Below are positions 11,466-22,200 of a stretch of 64,000 bases of DNA, piece by piece (position 1 is the first letter of the stretch; each line of letters opens with the position of its first letter). The stretch is taken from contig NC_047064.1 of the NCBI RefSeq assembly GCF_902459465.1, positions 7,032,762 through 7,096,761 on the forward strand. Direction: 5' to 3'. The notes beneath the pieces are model-generated. The model saw nothing but the letters and a program-made list of their open reading frames with translations, was not told the DNA's origin and did not search any database. Both the position numbers and the translations under genes were made by a program. Source of the DNA: Asterias rubens (Eukaryota > Echinodermata > Asteroidea > Forcipulatida > Asteriidae).

Positions 11466-11725
11466 GTACCCTAACCCTTGTCAAAGACCAGTCTTCTCAC
11501 TTGATGTGTCTCAACATGCACTAAGCACCGCCACAACTCGACTATCTCACCGCGTGTGACCATTAACGACTTGTTAACAAGTCTACATAAGCACAAAATA
11601 ACAAACCTGCAAAAATTTGAGCTCAATAATTTGTCGTCGAAGTGGCGAGATAACTATGAAAGAAAAAACACAACTGTCACATGACGTTGTGTGCTTTCAG
11701 ATGCTTGATTTCGAGACCTCAAAAT
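11466..11725 (-). repeat. Family A MITE fragment with a foreign insert
   Basis: It carries the family A phrases TGTCAAAGACCAGTCTTCTCACTT, AACAAACCTGCAAAAATTTGAGCTC and GTGTGCTTTCAGATGCTTGAT. Positions about 11521-11586 interrupt it with ACTCGACTATCTCACCGCGT and AACGACTTG, which belong to the palindromic element at 61840-62043. This is one element inserted in, or recombined with, another. Confidence 0.55.
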
Positions 11726-11848
11726 CTATTCTTTGTCAACAAAGAAAGGGCCAAGGCGAAGAGGCAGGACAAAGCAGAAGAAATGGTTGATTTTAATTTG
11801 ATCTTATTCAGGAACACTTTGGATAGGTCTACGAAATTTAACGATTAA

Positions 11849-12203
11849 AGGCAGTGGACACTATTTGTATTGTCAAAGACCAGTCTTCTCACTTGGTGTA
11901 TCTTAACATATGCATTAAATAACAAACCTGTAAAAATCGGAGCTCGATCGGAAGTCGGAGTTGCGAGATAACTATGAAAGAAAAAACACAATTGTCACAC
12001 GACGTTGGGTGCTTGATTTTCGCGACCTCAAAATCTAATGCTGAGATCTCGAAATCAAATTCGTGGAAAATTACATCTTTCTCGAAAACTACGTCACTTC
12101 AGAGGGAGCCGTTTCTCACAATGTTTTATACCATCAACCTCTCCCCATTACTCGTCACCAAGAAAGGTTTTATGCTTATAATTATTTTGAGTAATTACCA
12201 ATG
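11849..12203 (-). repeat. Family A MITE (TTAA-flanked)
   Basis: It starts AGGCAGTGGACACTATT right after TTAA (11845-11848). It has the family's ordered blocks (GTCAAAGACCAGTC, AACAAACCTG, GAGCTCGAT, CGAAATCAAATTCGTGG, GAGTAATTACCAAT). The far terminus is lost at about 12203. Read this way it is inverted relative to the copy at 54.5 kb. Confidence 0.6.
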
Positions 12204-12466
12204 TAAATCTTGTGTCCTACAAAGAGTACCCAAAAAAGAGAAAACAGATCGTCAAGTTTATTTTTAAGTGTTTTTTGTTTAATTTGAATTTGAAGGTTTT
12301 CATTGCAATGTATACTTTTAAATTTATTTGAAACATCATGCATAAAGATACAAGTAAACAAATGTGCCTTAAGGAAAAAATAAAATAATAGACGTAGGTC
12401 AGAGCTTGGTCTGTGATTGGTCAAAACGTGTTCAAGTGGGCGTGCCCACGTGAGTCGTGTTTAGCC

Positions 12467-12480
12467 GCGCTATAAACAGT
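12467..12480 (+). promoter_or_regulatory. TATA box of the fibrinogen-domain gene
   Basis: GCGCTATAAACAGT has a good TATA core at 12471-12476, about 100 bases before the chosen ATG at 12571, so transcription would start near 12500. A CACGTG-like motif (CCCACGTGAG, about 12446-12455) lies upstream. Placement is by pattern only. Confidence 0.5.
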
Positions 12481-12570
12481 GGCACTCTTGCAGCGATAAT
12501 GGATAATGTTCACACTTGTTTGCAGTGAGTGCCTCGAGAAAAACACATACTAGATTCCTCATTTCATAAG

Positions 12571-13563
12571 ATGGAGAAAATAATGAAGGTTCTCACACAC
12601 CTTGAGAGATTGAAATTTAAAATCTGTCTTATTTTACTTCTTGGACTGGTTTCACTGAACGGCTCCCAAGCAATTCTCGACCGTACATTTTTCGCAGCTA
12701 ACCATCGGGCTCTCGAGAATGTCGATTTCTTAGTGAGGAAGTTCAGCTCAGCTGTTCTCTGTGTGAGTTACTGTCACTCTGAACATGAATGTAAATCAGT
12801 GAACTACCGTCTTAAAGATCAACGATGTGAGCTGAATAATGCCACCAAAGACCAGTATCCTGATAACTTTGTCGTCGAGTATGGCACGATATACTATGAC
12901 GATGATGTGAAAACCCCCAACTCCTCCCTGTTTGGTTGTAACGAGCTCCTTGAGGTGGGTATTGAGAGCGGTATATACACTATCTTTCCCAGTGGGTTCC
13001 CGGAGGGTCTCAGGGTCTACTGTGACATGACAACCACTGGAGGAGGATGGATCGTCATTCAAAGGCGCCTAGATGGGAGCGTTGACTTTTACCGGGACTG
13101 GGCGGACTACCGGGCAGGATGTGGCACTTTGACGGGTGAGTTTTGGCTTGGAAACGATAACCTACGCGCCTTGACCGAGTCGGAAGGGACAGGGCAGTTC
13201 AGCGCTGAACTTGGAGGCTGGGACGGCACAAAACTTTGGGCAGAGTATGGTGTTTTTCGAGTTTACGGAGAGAACTTTACGCTCTTTCACGACGCATATA
13301 CCGGTCTTAGGTCAGTGAACACCAACATGTCTCTACCTATTTTTTCTTACAACAATATGATGTTATTCAGCACAAGAGACATGGACAATGACATCAAACG
13401 CATGGAACACTGTGCCCAAACATGCAGAGGAGGCTGGTGGTATGACAGGTGCTATAGAGCAAATTTAAATGGTGTGTATTATGATAACGGAAAAGAAGCT
13501 GCAGATGGGATAGTATTGAAGCGATGGACGGATGGTGATCACACAATGAAACATGTAGCATGA
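12571..13563 (+). CDS. Secreted PAN/apple plus fibrinogen C-terminal domain protein
   Basis: An intronless frame of 330 aa from the ATG at 12571; an in-frame GTG further upstream is not needed. Residues 16-34 are a hydrophobic signal peptide (core ICLILLLGLVSLNGSQA). Residues about 37-113 form a PAN/apple-like module with cysteines 64, 68, 74 and 86 in C-x3-C-x5-C-x11-C spacing. Residues 123-330 are a fibrinogen C-terminal domain: C123, YCDM (C151), GGGWIVIQRR, the calcium loop DMDND (270-274), C281, C285, and GGWWYDRC with C294. Such proteins (ficolin/FREP/tenascin-like) are usually secreted lectins that bind acetylated sugars in innate immunity; the ligand here is unknown. The C-terminus is odd: after MKHVA a stop arrives, while an overlapping frame reads MKIRRVV and then a stop (13560-13583), close to the family's usual end. 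A one-base indel, real or from sequencing, is likely. Confidence 0.88.
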   Translation: MEKIMKVLTHLERLKFKICLILLLGLVSLNGSQAILDRTFFAANHRALENVDFLVRKFSSAVLCVSYCHSEHECKSVNYRLKDQRCELNNATKDQYPDNFVVEYGTIYYDDDVKTPNSSLFGCNELLEVGIESGIYTIFPSGFPEGLRVYCDMTTTGGGWIVIQRRLDGSVDFYRDWADYRAGCGTLTGEFWLGNDNLRALTESEGTGQFSAELGGWDGTKLWAEYGVFRVYGENFTLFHDAYTGLRSVNTNMSLPIFSYNNMMLFSTRDMDNDIKRMEHCAQTCRGGWWYDRCYRANLNGVYYDNGKEAADGIVLKRWTDGDHTMKHVA

Positions 13564-13583
13564 AAATTCGCCGTGTAGTATAA

Positions 13584-14114
13584 CATTTTTATTTTTTGAT
13601 CGATTGTTTTGCAAAAATGATAAAGGAACATTATGGCAGCCAGTGCATGCAGGCTTTATTAGTTGGTCTTAGTATAATTACAAACAGTAGAGCCACTTTC
13701 ACACGACAGCAATTTAGCAAGGGTCCCTTGTGCATGGTCATTATAGCTATCAATTTGCTATTTAGATAGATTTTAGTTTGTGTTCAAAACAGTTCTTTGG
13801 ATAAGAAGTAACAAGAAAATTTCACGACTTCGTCTCGGTAAAATTATCAAGAACCAGGCCTCGTTGGGATTAAACCACTAGTTGAAAACCTCTTCACCGC
13901 ACATTGATTCCCTTTTCCCCCCGAAATTGTGCAATGGCTTTAAACCAAGCCGGTACTCTGTACGCATGGTTTCCGGTTTGCATTTTACGGGAAACGGGTC
14001 CAAATCAAAGAGTCTTTCCTGCGACGTTAATGAGGGCATTGTTTAGAGCTCACTGACGTCACAATGCAAGTAAAAATTTTCCGTAACCTTGGACACGAAA
14101 AGCGTGGATTACTT
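13584..14114. other. Spacer, presumed 3' flank of the fibrinogen-domain gene
   Basis: No coding block and no canonical AATAAA close to the stop were found. It ends where the 5.1-kb duplicated unit begins. Confidence 0.4.
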
Positions 14115-14341
14115 GTTTTGTATTGCAAAAGCTTCGTCGACCCTTGTGTTATTAAATTGCTCAAAATAATCGTTGGCATAAAAACTTTCCCCTTGGTAAC
14201 GAGCCAAAATGAAAGACTGAAAGATTTTTTATTTTGTTGGCGTTAGATGTCATCTTAGTCTAGTAACAGTCTCATTCTTTTTGGTTAAGTGCTGGTTGAT
14301 TGTTTGTTGTTTTGACTGCTTGTTATACTTGCGCATCACTT

Positions 14342-15172
14342 AAAGGGTGATTATGTACTTTTTCCTAACAAAAATCACAATGTCCACAGATTTACATTAA
14401 ACCTACACAGTTTGAAGATTATCATAGTAGAAAGCTTCCCTTGAAATTTTACTTACTTAGGTGCTGTAGTTTTTGAGAAATGGGTAAAAAGTAATAATTT
14501 TCGTCTCAGGGTAACCAGTATGGTTTTGGCATAATATCATAACAGGTTAAGGGGATTTTACATGCTAAAATAATGTTGGTCTCATGAGGTAGACCAAAAT
14601 GATTTTGTGACTTGTTTTACTCATTTCTCAAAAACTACACAACCTATAGTTTATTCGAAGGGAAGCTTTCCACTACCATTATCTTAAAACCCTGTAAGTT
14701 TAATGTAAATCTGTGGACATTTTAAAAAAGTACCCGTATCCTTTAATTATGTACTTTTTCCTAACAAAAAACACAATGTCCATAGATTTACATTAAACTT
14801 ACACAGTTTGAAGATTATGATAGTAGAAAGCTTCCCTTGAAATTCTACTTACTGAGGTGCTGTAGTTTTTGAGAAATGAGTAAAAGTAATAATTTTCGTC
14901 TCAGTTTTAGCATGTAAAAACGTGATAACCAGTTATGCTATGGTTTTGGTTTAATATCATAACTGGTTAAGGGGATTTTACATGCTAAAATAAATTTGGT
15001 CTCATGAGACCAACATTATTTTGTGACTTGTTTTACTCATACTCAAAAACTACACAACCTTAGTTAGTAATATTTGAAGGGAAACTTTCCAGTATCATTA
15101 TCTTTAAACCGTGTAAGTTTAATGTAAATCTGCATGTGGACATTTTGAAAAAGTACCCGAATCCTTTAAAAT
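14342..15172. repeat. Dimer of family B foldback MITE
   Basis: Two head-to-tail copies (about 14342-14748 and 14749-15172). Each begins ATTATGTACTTTTTCCTAAC, continues with CACAATGTCCACAGATTTACATTAAAC, GAAAGCTTCCCTTGAAATT and GGTGCTGTAGTTTTTGAGAA, turns at a GTCTCATGAG centre, and runs back through the reverse complement to AAAAAGTACCCGTATCCTTTA. A copy sits in the second unit at about 19444-20272. Confidence 0.7.
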
Positions 15173-15199
15173 AGGAAAAATTGTGTTTTTGAAGACGAA

Positions 15200-15240
15200 C
15201 AAAATGTAGAAGAAAAAAAAAAAAAAAAAAAAAGATGAGG
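15200..15240. repeat. Poly-A tract
   Basis: A run of about 20 A between family B and family A elements; the equivalent run in the second unit (about 20315-20338) is longer. This is one of the few differences between the units and may be replication or sequencing slippage. Confidence 0.7.
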
Positions 15241-15567
15241 CTTCAAAAAAGGATGAGGAAGGGTATTCTTTTTAATGTGTCCTAATGATAAAGAGCATGA
15301 TGACATTTTGCTATCATTTTGCCATTATTTATATAGTGCTACATCCGCAACATATTAAGACGCTTCAGAGAAAGGTGATTAAAACTGTTAACCAAGAAGC
15401 AAAACAATATATAATATTACTATCAAAAAACGCGAAAAGTAGGATCAAAATACAAATACAACAGCTTCATGAAAAACCAACAAAACCCTTACACAGTTCC
15501 CTGGTGATCTTATCTTCTCTTTATCTCTCATGGCAACTTGTTGTGGTTGTTATGGTCGTTGTCTTAA

Positions 15568-16070
15568 AGACACTGGACACTATTGGTATTTGTCAAAGAC
15601 TCGTCTTCACAGTTGGTATATCTCAACATATGCATAAAATAAAAAACCTGTGAAAATTTGAGCTCAATTGGGTGCCAGTAATATCACTTTGTGTATATAC
15701 CAACATATGCATAAAATACCAAACCTGTAAAAAATTTGGGCTTAAGTGGTCATCGAATATAATGTAAGAAAAAACACCCATCAAGGCACTGGATCACCAC
15801 GTAAAGGCACTGGTGTCTTTGATAATTGTCAAAGACCAGTCTTCTTACTTGATGTATCTTAACACAAATAAACAAACCTGTGAAAATTTGAACTCAATTG
15901 GTCGTCGAAGTTGCGAGAGATAATTGGAGAAAAAAAAACCTTGTGGCACAAGTTGTGTGCTTTCAGATTGAATTCAAAGGTCATGAATTCAATTCATTGA
16001 GTGAGAAATGTACTCTTTTCCTAAAAAAATACGTTACTTTATTGGTCATCAAATTGAGTGTCCAGTGCTT
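15568..16070 (-). repeat. Rearranged family A MITE cluster
   Basis: It follows TTAA (15564-15567) and contains three partial repeats of the GTCAAAGACYRGTCTTC...AACATATGCATAAAATA...AACCTGTGAAAATTTGAGCTCAATTGG block, ending GAGTGTCCAGTGC. The 3' end of the P450 gene at 16125-18512 lies beside it, and its TTTATT (16038-16043) would give an AATAAA signal on the minus strand about 80 bases past the stop. Second copy at about 20670-21175. Confidence 0.55.
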
Positions 16071-16124
16071 CTGTTCTAGCATTTCTCCCGGTCAAGGAGA
16101 TTGTGGGTTGATTGTGAGTCATTT

Positions 16125-18512
16125 TTACTCTCTAGGAATGGCACAGACTTCGAATGGAATCGGAGTCAGCGTGAGGCCGTTGACAGCTTCGAAAGATAAA
16201 GGTTGAGATTCATCGGGTTTCTTGAAGGAAAACTGATGCAGTAAATGTGAGAAGAAGATGAACAGCTCCATCTTGGCAAGTTGCTCTCCTAGACACACCC
16301 GGCGACCTGCAAGGGAAACAAGAACAATACCAAATTAAGTTGGTATCAAAATGTTCACAAGGCTAATTATAAAAGGATTATTTCCGAAGAAACCATCTTT
16401 GGCAAAGTCTTGTGCTCCGTAATTGAGTTTTGTTTTGTCTACTGGGCTTTCCCCGATGTTCAATCAATGCAAATATTATTTGCTGATGGGATAACATTGG
16501 ATTGTTCGAGCTGAAAATTTACCTGAAGCAAAAGGCAGATGCTCCTCCCTTGGCTTCAAGGAACCAGCTTCGTCAATAAATCTCTCCGGTTTAAATTCTT
16601 CTGGAGAGGACCAGATGGATGGATCGCGACTTACGGCCCAAAGATTCGTAAGAAGCCGTGTCCCCTCGGGGATATCGAAGCCGAGTAGGTTGGTGTCCTT
16701 GGAGAACATGTGGGTAACGCCAAGAGCCGCAATGGACGCCAGACGCTGCACCTCAAGGATGGTCGCCTCAGTGTATGGCAGCTGAGGTTTGTCTGCGAGG
16801 CGTGGAAGACGATTTCTACCCACGCTGTCATCTATTTCCTGCTGTATCTTTGCTTGTACCTTAGGGTAGGCCACCATGTACAGCAAAGCCCAGCGGAGGG
16901 TGGTTGATGAAGTCTCTGTTCCGGCTGTAAAGAGGTCAAAACACGTCAGCAACATGTTGTTTTTGGTAATGTAACTCTTTATATTCTTAGTCTCGTTGTC
17001 GTGGATCTCTCTGAGGAAGACATCGATGAAATCTTTCGGGTTGTCGACATCTAAATTGCTTTGGTGGTTTTCCACGCTTTCCCGGAGGAACTCGATAATC
17101 GAGCGTGTGCTACTTTCTATATCCTTGAAAGTTGACGTGAAGGACAGATATTCCATGATGGGTAGGTACGTGTAAACGTCTCCACCTTCACACATTTCAA
17201 AGATACGGGTAATTGACTTCAGCAGTTGCTGGAACTTTGGATCAGCGTAGTCGAATCTTTTACCAAGGGTAACAGAGCAGATGACATTCGAGACAGCATT
17301 ACCTAACAAATGAGCTGGATTGAATGGGTTCCCCTCGTGTTCCTTGATGCCGTTGATGAGGCATCCTGCCTCGGTAGCGATGGCGTCCTCGAAGCTTGAC
17401 CTCCACACGCCCAACCCTCTCAGTACTGACAGACAAAACTTCCTCTGCTGAGACCAGCTGTCACCAGAAGCGGTACCTACACCTGATAAGAACGAAAAAA
17501 TACGACTTTGTAAATGTTATTAATTCTGGTTTTTACCCACACACCGATGTGTGAAGCACTGTATACTCAGTACTTTCCCGAGTCCTGGGAAATAATATCA
17601 CCGGCATATTCGGGTGGGATTCGAACCCACGACCCTTGCAATTCTATAGCAATGTCTTACCAAATAGACTACCAAGATTGCCCGGTAACTAGAGGCAGTT
17701 CAAATCCTATGTTATGACAGCGGGTACCGCAACGATATAATTTTATAATAGATGTTAAATTTGCACCGGCCAAAAGAATATGTATATATATATTTTTGTG
17801 CCCATACACCGATGAGTGTCAGCACTACCCACAGTACTTTCCCGATACCTGGGAACGAATATCACACAGGTAGGGTTCGAACACACGACCCTTCCAACGC
17901 TCGAGCAGTGTCTTAAATGGTACATAACGGTTTTGGTCTATGCAATTTTTGTTTTTAATAAGTATATTTATTTGCGATCATTCACGGCAAATCTGTAATA
18001 CTTAACGGAAATCTTTCGGTAAATTTGTGCCGTTGCAAATATTTACGTTTAATTCGCAACACGCCAGATATCGTGCAAGGAATTTGTTCAAATAAATATT
18101 ATTTCTTTGTTCGCTGACACTGAGGTATGTTTGGAAATTATTATTAAATCTTACTCAGTGCATCAGGATCATCTGTCATTTTCTTGAAGAAGCGTGTGGG
18201 TGCACGGTCTGCAGTGTTGGGGTGACTCAGAGCCTCCTTGATGGAAGCGAAGCTGTTGACGACCACCACCAATGTACCGCCTAGATTCATACTAAACACC
18301 GGTCCGTAGGTCTTAGCCAGTCGGGTTAAGTTCTTGTACTCGTCCCCGGCTGAGATGAGATTTGGGAGGTAGCCAAGAAGGGGCCATCCAGTCGGGCCGG
18401 GAGGAAGGTTCCTCGGCCGTCGGTAAAACCATGTAGCTATGAAGAGAGCTATCAACCCAACCAGTACTGACTTGACAGTCAATGAGCTACAAATCCCAAG
18501 TAGAAATGCCAT
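16125..18512 (-). CDS. Cytochrome P450, CYP2 clan (intact tandem copy 1)
   Basis: Three exons on the minus strand: 18512-18155 (358 nt), 17482-16523 (960 nt) and 16306-16125 (182 nt). All borders are GT-AG in phase 1, giving 499 aa. Residues about 3-30 are a hydrophobic membrane anchor, followed by RRPRNLPPGPTGWP (proline hinge). In exon 2: I-helix AGTETSSTT (306-314) for oxygen activation, K-helix EVQR (363-366) and PERF (418-421). The haem motif FASGRRVCLGE crosses intron 2, with the haem-ligating cysteine at 444. This predicts an ER-bound, NADPH-reductase-dependent monooxygenase; the substrate cannot be inferred. Exon 1 is almost identical to that of the genes at 34.2 and 40.1 kb, while exon 2 is more distinct (for example VTHMFSKDTNLLGFDIPEG). 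The 5' end is set by an ATG immediately before the anchor. Confidence 0.9.
17524..17930 (-). repeat. Two tRNA-derived SINE copies in the P450 intron
   Basis: Read on the minus strand, the first (about 17715-17524) has a tRNA-like head: GGGCAATCTTGGTAGTCTAT, TTGGTAAGAC, GGGTTCGAATCCCACCC, with box A and box B at tRNA spacing. The body contains CAGTACTTTCCCGAGTCCTGGGA in plus orientation. A second, more decayed copy (about 17800-17930) repeats CAGTACTTTCCCGATACCTGGGAACGAATATCA and GGTTCGAACACACGACCC. Both lie in intron 1 and recur in the second unit (about 22627-23027). Clover-leaf decay rules out functional tRNA genes. Confidence 0.65.
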
Positions 18513-18803
18513 GTTTTTCTGTGTAATTCAGACCTAGCAGTTGTCTAAAGGTATACACCTGTGCACCACCCCTGTGAAGATAACCGCTTTACTACGGATA
18601 ATTTTCTTCACCCATGGCTCATTTACCAAGGATCTATTTGTATAGCACCAGGGGTAGACTATAAGCTACGACAAAGCAGATTGTAGTTCACAGCAGACCA
18701 TGAGCAGACATTCGTACCTGGTGGTACCATGGGGTACCCAGTCGCCTTCATTGTTGATGGGTCACAGGTCAACACGAACATACAACAAAGTCAATAATCG
18801 CGG

Positions 18804-19055
18804 TGGTTGCATTCGATTAGCTTCCCTTTGACCCCTCGGTGCTCACTCAGGTGAGCCCCTGACAAGAGCTAATCGAACGATAACACTCGCCCTCTCGTGG
18901 TGACGTCATACACCTGGGGCCATCCCCCAAGTGACACACTCCACAAGCAGGGAACTTGGGGATGACCCGGGGGATCTCCTGGAATGATGTCAAAGCTATT
19001 CGAACGTACCGGGGGCAGACCGGGGTCCACCCAGGGAAGCTAATCGAACGCACCC
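18804..19055. repeat. Foldback element beginning GGTTGCATTCGATTAGCTTCCC
   Basis: The left end GCATTCGATTAGCTTCCC is mirrored by GGGAAGCTAATCGAACGCACCC at the right end. Internal TAATCGAACG and TATTCGAACG motifs repeat the terminal sequence. It is more GC-rich than its surroundings, with no coding capacity. It lies upstream of P450 exon 1 in both units (copy at about 23905-24156). Confidence 0.6.
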
Positions 19056-19217
19056 ATTAATACATCGATGCCTAAATTTCTTCTGGCGCCCTCTATTGAA
19101 TCTTCCCCCTCCAGACAGATTTCCCTAGGACAGTCGAGTTCACAAAGAATTTAGGACTCAGTCCCAACTAACAGCTCCAAAATTAATAGTCGTAGGAGAT
19201 TAAAAACTTCAGGCTGG

Positions 19218-22200
19218 TTTTGTATTGCAAAAGCTTCGTCGACCCTTGTGTTATTAAATTGCTCAAAATAATCGTTGGCATAAAAACTTTCCCCTTGGTA
19301 ACGAGCCAAAATGAAAGACTGAAAGATTTTTTATTTTGTTGGCGTTAGATGTCATCTTAGTCTAGTAACAGTCTCATTCTTTTTGGTTAAGTGCTGGTTG
19401 ATTGTTTGTTGTTTTGACTGCTTGTTATACTTGCGCATCACTTAAAGGGTGATTATGTACTTTTTCCTAACAAAAATCACAATGTCCACAGATTTACATT
19501 AAACCTACACAGTTTGAAGATTATCATAGTAGAAAGCTTCCCTTGAAATTTTACTTACTTAGGTGCTGTAGTTTTTGAGAAATGGGTAAAAAGTAATAAT
19601 TTTCGTCTCAGGGTAACCAGTATGGTTTTGGCATAATATCATAACAGGTTAAGGGGATTTTACATGCTAAAATAATGTTGGTCTCATGAGGTAGACCAAA
19701 ATGATTTTGTGACTTGTTTTACTCATTTCTCAAAAACTACACAACCTATAGTTTATTCGAAGGGAAGCTTTCCACTACCATTATCTTAAAACCCTGTAAG
19801 TTTAATGTAAATCTGTGGACATTTTGAAAAAGTACCCGTATCCTTTAATTATGTACTTTTTCCTAACAAAAAACACAATGTCCATAGATTTACATTAAAC
19901 TTACACAGTTTGAAGGTTATGATAGTAGAAAGCTTCCCTTGAAATTCTACTTACTGAGGTGCTGTAGTTTTTGAGAAATGAGTAAAAGTAATAATTTTCG
20001 TCTCAGTTTTAGCATGTAAAAACGTGATAACCAGTTATGCTATGGTTTTGGTTTAATATCATAACTGGTTAAGGGGATTTTACATGCTAAAATAAATTTG
20101 GTCTCATGAGACCAACATTATTTTGTGACTTGTTTTACTCATACTCAAAAACTACACAACCTTAGTTAGTAATATTTGAAGGGAAACTTTCCAGTATCAT
20201 TATCTTTAAACCGTGTAAGTTTAATGTAAATCTGCATGTGGACATTTTGAAAAAGTACCCGAATCCTTTAAAGTAGGAAAAATTGTGTTTTTGAAGACGA
20301 ACAAAATGTAGAAGAAAAAAAAAAAAAAAAAAAAAAAAGATGAGGCTTCAAAAAAGGATGAGGAAGGGTATTCTTTTTAATGTGTCCTAATGATAAAGAG
20401 CATGATGACATTTTGCTATCATTTTGCCATTATTTATATAGTGCTACATCCGCAACATATTAAGACGCTTCAGAGAAAGGTGATTAAAACTGTTAACCAA
20501 GAAGCAAAACAATATATAATATTACTATCAAAAAACGCGAAAAGTAGGATCAAAATACAAATACAACAGCTTCATGAAAAACCAACAAAACCCTTACACA
20601 GTTCCCTGGTGATCTTATCTTCTCTTTATCTCTCATGGCAACTTGTTGTGGTTGTTATGGTCGTTGTCTTAAAGACACTGGACACTATTGGTATTTGTCA
20701 AAGACTCGTCTTCACAGTTGGTATATCTCAACATATGCATAAAATAAAAAACCTGTGAAAATTTGAGCTCAATTGGGTGCCAGTAATATCACTTTGTGTA
20801 TATACCAACATATGCATAAAATACCAAACCTGTAAAAAATTTGGGCTTAAGTGGTCATCGAATATAATGTAAGAAAAAACACCCATCAAGGCACTGGATC
20901 ACCACGTAAAGGCACTGGTGTCTTTGATAATTGTCAAAGACCAGTCTTCTTACTTGATGTATCTTAACACAAATAAACAAACCTGTGAAAATTTGAACTC
21001 AATTGGTCGTCGAAGTTGCGAGAGATAATTGGAGAAAAAAAACCTTGTGGCACAAGTTGTGTGCTTTCAGATTGAATTCAAAGGTCATGAATTCAATTCA
21101 TTGAGTGAGAAATGTACTCTTTTCCTAAAAAAATACGTTACTTTTATTGGTCATCAAATTGAGTGTCCAGTGCTTCTGTTCTAGCATTTCTCCCGGTCAA
21201 GGAGATTGTGGGTTGATTGTGAGTCATTTTTACTCTCTAGGAATGGCACAGACTTCGAATGGAATCGGAGTCAGCGTGAGGCCGTTGACAGCTTCGAAAG
21301 ATAAAGGTTGAGATTCATCGGGTTTCTTGAAGGAAAACTGATGCAGTAAATGTGAGAAGAAGATGAACAGCTCCATCTTGGCAAGTTGCTCTCCTAGACA
21401 CACCCGGCGACCTGCAAGGGAAACAAGAACAATACCAAATTAAGTTGGTATCAAAATGTTCACAAGGCTAATTATAAAAGGATTATTTCCGAAGAACCAT
21501 CTTTGGCAAAGTCTTGTGCTCCGTAATTGAGTTTTGTTTTGTCTACTGGGCTTTCCCCGATGTTCAATCAATGCAAATATTATTTGCTGATGGGATAACA
21601 TTGGATTGTTCGAGCTGAAAATTTACCTGAAGCAAAAGGCAGATGCTCCTCCCTTGGCTTCAAGGAACCAGCTTCGTCAATAAATCTCTCCGGTTTAAAT
21701 TCTTCTGGAGAGGACCAGATGGATGGATCGCGACTTACGGCCCAAAGATTCGTAAGAAGCCGTGTCCCCTCGGGGATATCGAAGCCGAGTAGGTTGGTGT
21801 CCTTGGAGAACATGTGGGTAACGCCAAGAGCCGCAATGGACGCCAGACGCTGCACCTCAAGGATGGTCGCCTCAGTGTATGGCAGCTGAGGTTTGTCTGC
21901 GAGGCGTGGAAGACGATTTCTACCCACGCTGTCATCTATTTCCTGCTGTATCTTTGCTTGTACCTTAGGGTAGGCCACCATGTACAGCAAAGCCCAGCGG
22001 AGGGTGGTTGATGAAGTCTCTGTTCCGGCTGTAAAGAGGTCAAAACACGTCAGCAACATGTTGTTTTTGGTAATGTAACTCTTTATATTCTTAGTCTCGT
22101 TGTCGTGGATCTCTCTGAGGAAGACATCGATGAAATCTTTCGGGTTGTCGACATCTAATTGCTTTGGTGGTTTTCCACGCTTTCCCGGAGGAACTCGATA

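Larger units (their letters stand above)
14115..19217. repeat. 5.1-kb tandem segmental duplication, first unit
   Basis: The unit begins GTTTTGTATTGCAAAAGC (14115) and ends CTTCAGGCTGG (19217), where the same start follows directly. It holds a family B MITE dimer, family A MITE fragments, one complete P450 gene (minus), two SINE copies and a foldback element. By eye it differs from the second unit by about ten small changes in 5.1 kb (for example an extra A at about 16396, one A at about 17053, poly-A length near 15210). The join shows only about 2 bp of microhomology (GT), so it was not made by recombination between long flanking repeats. Confidence 0.95.

Noticed and set aside
15285-15653. 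122-codon frame repeated identically at 20390-20758
   Set aside because: It overlaps a family A MITE and is duplicated only because the whole 5.1-kb unit is; no domain and no splice context.
17610-17690. Functional tRNA gene in the P450 intron
   Set aside because: The tRNA-like head has mismatched stems and is joined to a SINE body; a second decayed copy lies next to it.
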